A stretch of DNA of 35,222 nucleotides, from the NCBI RefSeq assembly GCF_012844305.1, contig NZ_JABANE010000094.1, positions 1 through 35,222 on the forward strand. The letters run 5' to 3'. Origin of the DNA: Flammeovirga aprica JL-4. GTDB taxonomy: Bacteria > Bacteroidota > Bacteroidia > Cytophagales > Flammeovirgaceae. Under the pieces are notes generated by a model. It made no database searches, was not told where the DNA came from, and saw only the letters and a program-made list of their open reading frames with translations. The first letter of the stretch is position 1. Each line of letters opens with the position of its first letter. Below are positions 1 to 8,404 of the stretch, piece after piece. The translations under genes and the position numbers were made by a program.

Positions 1-395
1 ACTTCCGTAGAGGATATATCTAATATGTTTAGTTTATGACATTTTGTAATAAAAGAGGGTATTTCCTTAATAGGATTTCCTTCCAACCATAATGCTTTGA
101 GTTCAGGGAATTCAGTAATAAACTCTGGAACTTCGGTGACATTACAGTTGAGAATTTTAATTTCTTCTAACCCTTTGAATATGCGAATTTCTTCTGGAAT
201 TTCGGTTAGAGATGGAATATCTACAAATTTAACTTTAGAAATATGTCCGTCTTCTTCAGTTTTATAATTAACATTATTACCGTATTTATTGTCTAAATAA
301 TTTTTTATTTCATGTTCAGTCATATCATTGTAATTAGTGCAATTTGTTGAAAAAAATAGTATTACGATTAAGTAAAAGTTGTCTTGTATTTTCAT
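1..395 (-). CDS. Leucine-rich-repeat lipoprotein, 3' end beyond window
   Basis: Reading from an ATG at 395 towards the left edge gives about 131 codons with no stop, so the C-terminus lies outside the window. The N-terminus is a short hydrophobic signal ending in a lipobox-like FSTNC, which suggests lipidation at that Cys and anchoring in an envelope membrane. From about residue 50 the sequence falls into leucine-rich repeats (LTEIPEEI, VTEVPEFI, IKEIPSFI, each followed by a leucine-rich strand). It starts 28 bp after the stop of the large upstream minus-strand gene and has no obvious promoter of its own, so the two are probably co-transcribed. LRR domains bind proteins; binding the upstream product, for example as an immunity protein, is inference only. 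The start is supported by the signal peptide that follows directly. Confidence 0.8.
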   Translation of the reverse strand, partial: MKIQDNFYLIVILFFSTNCTNYNDMTEHEIKNYLDNKYGNNVNYKTEEDGHISKVKFVDIPSLTEIPEEIRIFKGLEEIKILNCNVTEVPEFITEFPELKALWLEGNPIKEIPSFITKCHKLNILDISSTE

Positions 396-423
396 TTTTA
401 GAGCAAATTATATATATCAATGT

Positions 424-3400
424 TTAGTTTTTTGGTAATTGTTTTCCATAGATAATATTCTCAATTAATAATGGAAATAATATATCTTTTTCGAAGACAC
501 TTAGGTCAATCTTATTGGAGTCATAATCATCATTAATTAGAGATTTCATAAATTCAGAAGCTTCAACAGCACTTGTATTTTTCTTAGGGTTTTTATCTTG
601 AATATATTTCACTATACTTTTAATATCACCCAAGTATAAATGAGCTTGCCCCGGACTCAAATCATCAATCGGGCAATCGTTCCAAGTAGCTTGTTCATTT
701 GGTACATCCTTAGCATAGCATTCCACAGCTATTTTCACTTTTACTCCAAAGTTCACAGCAATTGTCTTTAACTCATCTATTGGAAGTTTTAACTCAAGCC
801 CCGTTACTTTTTCAAACCCTTCATGTGCCACTCCCTGTATTGATAGAAGATTATCAGAGGCTCTTACTTGCCCTCTCGTATCTTTAAACTTACTCCATTG
901 TTTATTAGCAGTGTCTTCTCCCAAAATTAACTCACGTAAGCAATCCATTGCCCCTGTTTGACCATAACTTTTCATTTGTTCTGCATAAGCGAGGACCAAG
1001 GAAGGATATTTTTCTGGAGAGATATTATCTTTTATGTATTCAACGGCTCTGACAAAATTCATCTGTTTTTTTGGAGGCCATTTGCTTATCTCAAAGGAAT
1101 TACTATAAATTGATCCCATCTCAAAGCTATGTAAAACCCTTCCCATAATCTTCTCAAAATTATAATCAGCGATGACAGAAGTGTATTCTCCTAACTGTTG
1201 GATATACTCATTATGAACCATTGATAAAATTCTATTGTGATCGCCTTTCTGGATATCACCTAAAATATCCTTTGTAAAGTTGTCATATTCCTTTTTCTTA
1301 TTTCCAATAAGACGTTTTATTCCTTCTTTGTATATACTATTGTAAACCAATGAGGCATATGCAATGGTATTTGTACCCATTATTTCTAGGGCTTCTACTT
1401 CTTCAATCCCTTTTAGTTCGCCAGAAACATCCCATCCAGCTTTGGAAACTCCCGCCTTTGCACTAAAGGCCATTCCAGTTGAGAATTTTATATAGTGTAA
1501 TCTAAAATCTCCAGGGATTATCTGTAAACACACATTTACCTTAGTATATTCTGTACTTGATGAGTTTGCCGATCCTTTTAGTTTTTCTTTCCTTAATTTG
1601 TTGAATTTATCTTGAAATAGCGTTTTGAACTTTTTAATTCTTTCAATATTATTCTCTAATTTTTCACCTTTTTTCTGTAATCGTTGGATTTCTGTTTTTG
1701 CTTTTTGACTTTCAATTTCTGCTTTTAGTCTGTTTTCTTCTTGCTTCTGTAACAGACTATCTTTCTTAGCTCTAGCTCTATCAGCTCTTTGTTCAGCTTT
1801 CTGTTTGTTAGTTTTGTGATCAGTATTTTCACTTACTTTTTTATTATGTTCATATGTTTCTTCACTTTTAGCAATTTTTTCTTTGAGTTCCTGATCTTTT
1901 ACCTCATAATCTGTAAGCCTTTTTTGTTCAATTGCACTTACTCTATCTTCACTTCTACCAACCCATTTTGAATGATCTTTTAACTCTGTGCTATTTTTTT
2001 GAGGCTGTATTGCCCAATCTGTAACAGTTTTAGTATCAGAACTATTATATGCTGTAGCAAGGTCAACAACAAAGCCATATATTGTTTTTATTCCATTTGA
2101 GTTCTGCTCGCCATTAGTATTACCTTTTATATTATATTCATTAATTGTAAGACTAAAATTAATGTACTCTCCTAGAGTATTGCTGTTTAAACTGGATTCT
2201 ATAGTATCGAAAGATAACTTACATTCAGCGGCTTCACCAAAAGTCAGGGTAGTAAAAATTTTACTACTAACATCATTTTTGTTGTACCTTGTTAATTGGT
2301 CATTTGATTTGATTTTTGAATATGCTTTGATTTGATCAATACTTTCTATTTTGTCAACTTCATAACTTTCTGCTTCTATTGATTGATAACCTACATTAAA
2401 GCCACCTACACCATTAACACCTCCTTCAAGTTGTCCAAGAATACTAGTATTTACTTTTCTAGTATATCCTTTTGAAAGTTCATTGTAAACATCTCCTTTT
2501 TGGGACATTACATGACTCCAATAGTTATCATCAATGCCCATCTTATATAACAAGACATCCCAATCGTTTTGTTCCATAAAACTATACATGTTCAAATCTA
2601 GGAATGCCATAAAATGTTTAATTGAAGTATAACTACCATTGATCGCTTCAAGCATACCGAGGGATTTCTTATATTCTCCACTAACACCAATATTTGCAAT
2701 ATCTTTATTTCCAATACCTATGTTACCTCCAAAACTCCAATAAGAATTTACACCTAAACTTCTAGTATCGCCAGATGCGATTGATGCACCAAATTTTCCA
2801 TCAAGGCCGAAATAGAAAAAAACAGAAACTTGTGCCGTAAGAGCTATTGAACCTGAGAATTCAAAATTGTATGTTCTTGTATTATCATCAAACTGATCTG
2901 CAAATTCAAGTAACCTATCCTTTAAGTACTTATAGGTTAGGTTCTCACCTAAAAAATTCTTTTCAAACCTGCCTTGTTCTTTTCTAACTTTTTTACCAAT
3001 ACCGGTATTTTTATTGTAACTGTAATACAAAGTGCCATTTTTGGGGGTAAAATGTTCAGGTAAATACAAAATGTCTCCTTCATGTATCCAAAAGGTGCCT
3101 ATGCAATCTTCATACTGTCCATTTTCATGTACTCCATACCAAAAATTTGCAAGTTCTAAATCATATTGCGTTATCTCAAATCGTTGTGTAATACCTTCTA
3201 TATTATCATCATTGAAAACCAAATAACCATAAGCTCCAGTATCTTCGTGTCTTATTAAGTATCCTGAGGCTGTTTTATGTTTTGGTTCAAAAATTTTATT
3301 ATATTCTCTTTCTCTCTCAATAATTTCATCTTTACTATATGCTTTATTTTCAACGGTGACTTGATCTTTCCATTCTATAGGAGCTTGAAGGTATTCAGAT

Positions 3401-4602
3401 AACTCCTTGTCTAACCCCATATTATGTAAAATGTCATTCAAAGAAACCCCAAGAACATCAATATGAGCGACCAACTGTTCGATAGATGCAGTATTTCTTT
3501 TTAACTTGGCTAACTCTGCTCTTATTTCATTTAAATGATTGTTGGCTCTTGGTTTAGTTTGTGTAGTTGGGTATAGACCTGCATGTGGAAAGTAAGTGTG
3601 TTTTTCTGCTTCTTCTTTTTCTTTTAGATATGCAGTATAGTAATTATGTATTGTTGATGCCATCTTTTCATAGTCCAACAGCAAAGGATCTGTTTGCAAG
3701 CTTGGTAGTAATCTAGACCATTCTTTTCTATAACTTGGGATATATTGATTAATAAAGTCATCTAGCTCAACATTATGCATTTGTACAAATGTTGCTTTTA
3801 ATTTGTCAATAGATGGAGGATGTCCATCAACCTTTAATAATACCTCCAGAATCTCATCTTCATCAGTACCTAATATAGTATAAAAAGTATCTTTAAGGTA
3901 AAGACCTATTTGAGAAGAAAACCTTTTGTATAAAAGAACTCCAAGGTTCATTGGTGCAATTTGATTTATGAACATGAGTTCCTTGGAGATCTCTTCTATA
4001 TATTCGCTCCGGTTATAATTATGGACCGTTTCATCATATATTTTTTGACTTAATTTTGCATAATCTAGCTGAAGAGGTTGATTGGATTGATAGGTGCGAT
4101 ATTTTTGTGTTAACATCTCTGATTTTTCAGCACCTAGAATTTCTGATAACTGTCCTTTTACAGACCAACTTTTAACCTTGTACCCTTTATTCTCACTTTT
4201 CTCTTTAGAAAAATAGGTCTCTTTCGTCATTCGAGCTTCATCTCCTCCATTAAATTGAATGTATTGTGTATTCTTAAACTTATTTTTTATCTTTTCATAA
4301 GCTTCCATTAAAATACTATTCGGGAGTTTTAGTTCCTCCAAAATATAAATACTACGTGCGTTTAAAGGAGCAATAACACAATTCCTTGCTACTTCATTAT
4401 ACTCATAGTGAGGTTCTTTATAATACAGCTTATAGTAAAATTCCTCTTCACTATCTGAGTGAAACTCTACTTTTATAATAAGAGGAGGTGGATTTGAAGC
4501 ATCGATTTCATCATTTTTGAATTCATACTTTTTGGTAGTTGAATGACTGTACTCTCTTTCACTGCTAGAGCGTTCTTGCTCTCTGTATAACCTTTCATAC
4601 AT
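424..4602 (-). CDS. Very large protein of unknown function with LysM-like, beta-rich and coiled-coil segments
   Basis: 1392 residues, not recognised as a known family. There is no signal peptide; the N-terminus is charged and hydrophilic (MYERLYREQERSSS). About residues 455-515 read like a divergent LysM domain (GYLV, then ITQRFEIT, then a strand ending in HEGDILYLPEH). About 577-648 is a glycine- and aromatic-rich, beta-prone segment (SGSIALTAQVSVFFYF, GGNIGIGN) that could form hairpins. About 885-1015 is a strong Lys/Glu/Gln-rich coiled coil. The last 300 residues look globular and helical. A matching promoter lies about 90 bp upstream, and an LRR lipoprotein gene follows within 28 bp. Large size, no signal peptide, a cell-wall-binding-like domain and a small lipoprotein partner are typical of effectors delivered by contractile machines such as type VI secretion. 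That role is inference, and no catalytic toxin motif was identified. Confidence 0.85.
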   Translation of the reverse strand: MYERLYREQERSSSEREYSHSTTKKYEFKNDEIDASNPPPLIIKVEFHSDSEEEFYYKLYYKEPHYEYNEVARNCVIAPLNARSIYILEELKLPNSILMEAYEKIKNKFKNTQYIQFNGGDEARMTKETYFSKEKSENKGYKVKSWSVKGQLSEILGAEKSEMLTQKYRTYQSNQPLQLDYAKLSQKIYDETVHNYNRSEYIEEISKELMFINQIAPMNLGVLLYKRFSSQIGLYLKDTFYTILGTDEDEILEVLLKVDGHPPSIDKLKATFVQMHNVELDDFINQYIPSYRKEWSRLLPSLQTDPLLLDYEKMASTIHNYYTAYLKEKEEAEKHTYFPHAGLYPTTQTKPRANNHLNEIRAELAKLKRNTASIEQLVAHIDVLGVSLNDILHNMGLDKELSEYLQAPIEWKDQVTVENKAYSKDEIIEREREYNKIFEPKHKTASGYLIRHEDTGAYGYLVFNDDNIEGITQRFEITQYDLELANFWYGVHENGQYEDCIGTFWIHEGDILYLPEHFTPKNGTLYYSYNKNTGIGKKVRKEQGRFEKNFLGENLTYKYLKDRLLEFADQFDDNTRTYNFEFSGSIALTAQVSVFFYFGLDGKFGASIASGDTRSLGVNSYWSFGGNIGIGNKDIANIGVSGEYKKSLGMLEAINGSYTSIKHFMAFLDLNMYSFMEQNDWDVLLYKMGIDDNYWSHVMSQKGDVYNELSKGYTRKVNTSILGQLEGGVNGVGGFNVGYQSIEAESYEVDKIESIDQIKAYSKIKSNDQLTRYNKNDVSSKIFTTLTFGEAAECKLSFDTIESSLNSNTLGEYINFSLTINEYNIKGNTNGEQNSNGIKTIYGFVVDLATAYNSSDTKTVTDWAIQPQKNSTELKDHSKWVGRSEDRVSAIEQKRLTDYEVKDQELKEKIAKSEETYEHNKKVSENTDHKTNKQKAEQRADRARAKKDSLLQKQEENRLKAEIESQKAKTEIQRLQKKGEKLENNIERIKKFKTLFQDKFNKLRKEKLKGSANSSSTEYTKVNVCLQIIPGDFRLHYIKFSTGMAFSAKAGVSKAGWDVSGELKGIEEVEALEIMGTNTIAYASLVYNSIYKEGIKRLIGNKKKEYDNFTKDILGDIQKGDHNRILSMVHNEYIQQLGEYTSVIADYNFEKIMGRVLHSFEMGSIYSNSFEISKWPPKKQMNFVRAVEYIKDNISPEKYPSLVLAYAEQMKSYGQTGAMDCLRELILGEDTANKQWSKFKDTRGQVRASDNLLSIQGVAHEGFEKVTGLELKLPIDELKTIAVNFGVKVKIAVECYAKDVPNEQATWNDCPIDDLSPGQAHLYLGDIKSIVKYIQDKNPKKNTSAVEASEFMKSLINDDYDSNKIDLSVFEKDILFPLLIENIIYGKQLPKN

Positions 4603-5148
4603 AGTTTAATTGATTTTCAATAGTTAGAATAGTTTTGCTTGTAAGATTTATAAATAGTTAGATAGAAAAATGTTTATCTAAAGGTGTAAGCAATATTACA
4701 AATGTAAAAGTATAATTTTTGTCTAACAATAAAAAAGATATTGGGTTTGTATCGACACGCGAACTCTATATTACCCTCTAATTCCCAACTCTTACCTTTC
4801 CCATTTCCTTTTTTCCTCAAAATCAACTATTTTGTTAATAAGTACCAGAACAAAAGTAAACGGACATTTTATCTTATCTTTTTTATCCTACTCTTCGTTA
4901 GATTTTTATCGCGTAACTAAGGCTATGCTCTGCAAATCTGCCTTGATTAGAATAAAAAATATTAAACTAAAATTATCCCTTTTCTTCTGTCCTAGTACTT
5001 AGTAACACCTTTTATCACTATTTCATTGATGCTTTTTCTACAAAAAAATGAACGAACTATAAAAGGTATACTTTAAAGGTTTGATAAAACTTTTACCGCT
5101 ATTAAAATTTACAACACAAAGTAAACTTTTTCTCCCAGACTAATACTT
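4603..5148. other. Intergenic region between divergent genes
   Basis: This 546-base AT-rich stretch separates the large minus-strand gene from the glutamylation operon. Apart from the minus-strand promoter near 4699-4729 I see no convincing ORF, RNA or inverted repeat. The promoter of the operon starting at 5149 must lie here. No exact TAnnTTTG and no GG-N10-GC sigma-54 element was found close to its start, so the operon's control is unknown. Confidence 0.5.
4699..4729 (-). promoter_or_regulatory. Bacteroidota-type promoter for the large gene ending at 424
   Basis: On the minus strand TTG (complement of 4727-4729) is followed after 20 bases by TACATTTG (complement of 4699-4706), a full match to the TTG/TAnnTTTG consensus of Bacteroidota with normal spacing. 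Transcription would begin near 4692, giving a leader of about 90 nt before the start codon at 4602. Confidence 0.5.
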
Positions 5149-6507
5149 ATGACCAAACAAGAAGTAATTGATCTCTTAGAAGACAGCAGACACTCAAAAG
5201 TAAAAGTAGCCATAGTGGATATTGATGGCGTGCTTAGAGGTAAATTTATGCATATCAGTAAATTTATTTCTGCCTTAAAAACGGGCTTTGGTTTTTGTGA
5301 TGTTGTTTTCGGTTGGGATATGGCCGATGAATCTTATGATAATGCAAAAGTAACGGGTTGGCACACTGGCTATCCTGATGCTCCTGCTCGAATAGATGTG
5401 GCAACATTTCGTCAGATTCCGTGGGAAGAAGACTTGCCCTTTTTCTTGGCAGATTTCAGCAGAGAAAATAAAGATGAGGAAACAGTAGGGCCAAGAGCCT
5501 TGTTGAAGAGGGTACAGCATAAAGCAGAGCAATTAGGCTTTACACCTTTCTTTTCACAAGAGTTTGAATGGTTCAACTTCAAGCAGAAATCAGAAGAATT
5601 GTATCAGAAAGGCTTTCAGAATATACAGCCACTAACGGAAGGAATGTTTGGCTATTCCATCTTACGAGCATCAGAAAACAGTGCTTTCTTTCATGACTTA
5701 TTTGATCTGCTGGAGCGTTTTAATGTGCCTTTGGAAGGGTTGCATACGGAAACGGGACCGGGGGTTTATGAAGCGGCAATTCAATACAGTGAAGTGATTG
5801 AAGCGGCAGACAGAGCTGCTCTTTTTAAAACGGGTGTGAAAGAGATAGGGTATAAACACGGTATTATTGCCAGTTTTATGGCGAAGCAGAACAGTGTTTT
5901 ACCAGGGTGCAGTGGGCATATTCATCAGAGTTTATGGGATGCTGATAAAAAGCAAAATCTCTTTTATGATGCAGAAGCCGAAGATCATATCAGTCCATTG
6001 ATGCAAAGCTATATTGCAGGGCAATTACATTGCTTACCTTATATGTTGCCAATGCTGGCGCCAACAATTAATAGTTACAAAAGGTTAGTGGAAGGGGCAT
6101 GGGCACCCACCACATTGACATGGGCAGTGGACAATAGAACCACAGCACTTAGAGCATTGCCTCATGGCGAAAAATCTTGCCGATTAGAGACAAGAGTGGT
6201 AGGGTCTGATGTGAACCCTTACTTGGCAATGGCCGCTTGCTTGGCGAGTGGGTTGTATGGTATAGAACAAAAAATGAAATTGGAAACACCCAAAACGATA
6301 GGTAATGGTTATGAAGATCTTCAAAATGGATCTTTACCTTCTAACCTTTGGGAAGCCACACAAAAAATGAAAAACTCCTCATTGATGATGGAACTGTTCG
6401 GAGAGGAGTTTGTCGATCACTTTACAAGATCAAGGGAGTGGGAATGGAGACAGTTTATGAAAGAAGTGACCGATTGGGAAACAAAACGTTATTTTGAAAT
6501 TATTTAA
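5149..6507 (+). CDS. Glutamine-synthetase-like gamma-glutamyl-amine ligase (PuuA/GlnA4 type)
   Basis: 452 residues of the glutamine synthetase fold, with the family motifs in order: ETGPGVYE near residue 201, the Gly/His ATP and metal loop GCSGHIHQSLWD near 254, NSYKRLVEGAWAP near 307, and RLETRVVGSDVNPYLAMAA near 345. The lengthened N-terminal beta-grasp part and the overall sequence resemble ligases that join glutamate to an amine (PuuA for putrescine, GlnA4 for ethanolamine) rather than ammonia-assimilating GlnA. The predicted reaction is L-glutamate + amine + ATP to gamma-glutamylamide, in the cytosol. It is first in an operon with an alcohol dehydrogenase 2 bp downstream, a PuuD-like hydrolase and an aldehyde dehydrogenase, which supports a catabolic glutamylation pathway. 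The amine is not fixed by the sequence; the alcohol dehydrogenase suggests an amino alcohol. Confidence 0.88.
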   Translation: MTKQEVIDLLEDSRHSKVKVAIVDIDGVLRGKFMHISKFISALKTGFGFCDVVFGWDMADESYDNAKVTGWHTGYPDAPARIDVATFRQIPWEEDLPFFLADFSRENKDEETVGPRALLKRVQHKAEQLGFTPFFSQEFEWFNFKQKSEELYQKGFQNIQPLTEGMFGYSILRASENSAFFHDLFDLLERFNVPLEGLHTETGPGVYEAAIQYSEVIEAADRAALFKTGVKEIGYKHGIIASFMAKQNSVLPGCSGHIHQSLWDADKKQNLFYDAEAEDHISPLMQSYIAGQLHCLPYMLPMLAPTINSYKRLVEGAWAPTTLTWAVDNRTTALRALPHGEKSCRLETRVVGSDVNPYLAMAACLASGLYGIEQKMKLETPKTIGNGYEDLQNGSLPSNLWEATQKMKNSSLMMELFGEEFVDHFTRSREWEWRQFMKEVTDWETKRYFEII

Positions 6508-6509
6508 CC

Positions 6510-7661
6510 ATGCTTGATATACACCAAACTTACACTTACAATTTCCCGACAACCATACGTTTTGGCGTAGGGGTTGTCAATGAATTAGGAGATTACCTCA
6601 AACAAAATCAATTAAAACGCCCTCTTATTGTAACAGATGGAGTGGTGGTGGAGTTGGAGTTTTTTAAAACAATAACGCAAAAGCTAGAACAACAGGGATT
6701 GTCACCTGCGGTTTATTCAGAAATGCAGAAAAACCCTGTGAAATCTGATGTTTTAAGAGGCGGAGATTTTTATAAAGAAAACGAATGTGATGCAGTCATT
6801 GGCCTTGGTGGAGGTGTTGCAATGGATGTCGCAAGAGCCATTGCTTTAAGAATCAATCACCATAGAGATCTGTTTGATTATGATGATCTGATTGGCGGTG
6901 ATAAATATGTAACAGAAGAAATTCCGCATTTTATTACCATTCCCACAACTTCAGGAACAGGAAGTGAAGTGGGGAGAAGTGCCATCATATCAGATGATGT
7001 GACAAAGCAGAAAAAGATCCTCTTCTCTCCAAAGCTGCTGGCAAAGATTGTCTTCGCAGATCCAATGTTGACGTTAGATTTACCACCTTTCGTAACGGCG
7101 GCAACAGGCATGGATGCACTAACGCACAATATGGAAGCTTATCTTTCAAAAGGTTTTAATCCAATGTGTGACGGTATAGCAATTCAAGGCATGAAATTGA
7201 TTGCCACATCTATCGCTCAGGCCACCAATGAGCCAGATATGTTTTCCCGTTCTAAAATGATGATGGGTTCTTTAATGGGGGCAGTTGCTTTTCAGAAAGG
7301 ATTGGGGATTGTACATAGTTTAGCCCATCCATTATCTAGTTTACTTGATACACACCATGGTTTAGCCAATGCAGTATGCCTTCCTTTCGGTTTGAAATTT
7401 AATTATCAAGGGTTGGAAGAAAAGTATAATATCATGGCTTACAACATGAATTTAGGAAGTAATCAAGGAAAAAACTTGGTGGATCATATAGAAGTGATGA
7501 ATGAACAGATCGGTATGCCTAATCGACTTTCAATGATAGGAGTGAAGGAAGAGCATATTAAACCATTAGCGTCATTAGCGGTGAAAGATTTTACGTTACC
7601 TTTTAATCCTAAAATGGCCACAGAAGAAGATTTTATCTCCATTTATACTAGCGCATTATAA
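6510..7661 (+). CDS. Iron-containing (group III) alcohol dehydrogenase
   Basis: 383 residues, the usual length of the Fe-ADH family. The nucleotide-binding signature GLGGGVAMDVARAIA lies near residue 98 and IPTTSGTGSEVG near 145. The four metal ligands known from FucO-type enzymes are present with identical spacing: D202, H206, H269 and H283 (in TGMDALTHNMEAY, KGLGIVHSLAHPLS and DTHHGLANA), so the enzyme should be active with Fe2+ or Zn2+. It probably oxidises an alcohol to an aldehyde with NAD+ in the cytosol. It starts 2 bp after the ligase stop and ends 1 bp before the hydrolase start, so translation is probably coupled. In this context the likely substrate is a gamma-glutamylated amino alcohol, with the aldehyde passed to the dehydrogenase two genes downstream. 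Substrate is inference. Confidence 0.92.
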   Translation: MLDIHQTYTYNFPTTIRFGVGVVNELGDYLKQNQLKRPLIVTDGVVVELEFFKTITQKLEQQGLSPAVYSEMQKNPVKSDVLRGGDFYKENECDAVIGLGGGVAMDVARAIALRINHHRDLFDYDDLIGGDKYVTEEIPHFITIPTTSGTGSEVGRSAIISDDVTKQKKILFSPKLLAKIVFADPMLTLDLPPFVTAATGMDALTHNMEAYLSKGFNPMCDGIAIQGMKLIATSIAQATNEPDMFSRSKMMMGSLMGAVAFQKGLGIVHSLAHPLSSLLDTHHGLANAVCLPFGLKFNYQGLEEKYNIMAYNMNLGSNQGKNLVDHIEVMNEQIGMPNRLSMIGVKEEHIKPLASLAVKDFTLPFNPKMATEEDFISIYTSAL

Positions 7662-7662
7662 C

Positions 7663-8397
7663 ATGATCAATATAGGAATTACACCCAGTTTTATGTACCC
7701 CGATGTGGAGCGGGCAGTTTACGGTCCAAAATCATTGACTTATATAGAAAATGATATGATGGACTATGTGGCGCAGCACGGCGTTTTACCCATTTTGCTT
7801 CCTGATATCTCTGACGACAGACTTTATCCCATTTTGCAGGAATTGCATGGTGTGATTTTACAAGGAGGAGTAGATATTGCTCCAGAAACATATGGGGAAA
7901 CGCCAATTGGTCCGTGGAAAGGGGACCAGTACAGAGATGAGTATGAACTGAAAATCATAGATTATACCATTAAAAATGGAAAACCGCTTTTAGGTATTTG
8001 CAGAGGTTTTCAGTTGCTGAACGTTTACTTTGGAGGTACCCTTTATCAAGATACCAAAACACAAAGGGAAGATGTGAATCACCATAGAGATGCACATAAG
8101 TATGATAGTATAAAACATCCTTTATTGATCAATGAAAACACATTTTTCAGCAATTTATATCCGGATGATGCCAAACCTTATGTCAATACCGTACATCATC
8201 AGGCGGTCAAGGATCTAGGCAATGATTTGGAAGTATGGGCCACTTCAGATGATGGACTGATTGAAGCTTTTGGGTATACAAAAGACAAGCCCGGAAAGGT
8301 GATGGGCGTGCAGTGGCATCCTGAATTTACGCCTACCTTACAGAATGAAATTATAGATTCTAAACCAATAATAGATACTTTTTTAAGTCATGTATAA
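7663..8397 (+). CDS. PuuD-like gamma-glutamyl amide hydrolase (class I glutamine amidotransferase fold, peptidase C26)
   Basis: 244 residues, close to E. coli PuuD. It has the nucleophile elbow GICRGFQLLN with C113, the preceding oxyanion strand HGVILQGGVDIAPETYGE, and the catalytic pair H219 and E221 in GVQWHPEF. Enzymes of this family cleave gamma-glutamyl-GABA and similar gamma-glutamylated acids into glutamate and the free amino acid. Here it is the third gene of the operon and would release the product after both oxidation steps. If the starting amine is ethanolamine, the substrate would be gamma-glutamylglycine and the product glycine; if putrescine, gamma-glutamyl-GABA. The start is fixed by its position 1 bp after the preceding stop and by the typical N-terminal strand INIGITPSF. 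Confidence 0.9.
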   Translation: MINIGITPSFMYPDVERAVYGPKSLTYIENDMMDYVAQHGVLPILLPDISDDRLYPILQELHGVILQGGVDIAPETYGETPIGPWKGDQYRDEYELKIIDYTIKNGKPLLGICRGFQLLNVYFGGTLYQDTKTQREDVNHHRDAHKYDSIKHPLLINENTFFSNLYPDDAKPYVNTVHHQAVKDLGNDLEVWATSDDGLIEAFGYTKDKPGKVMGVQWHPEFTPTLQNEIIDSKPIIDTFLSHV

Positions 8398-8404
8398 ATA
8401 ATAA

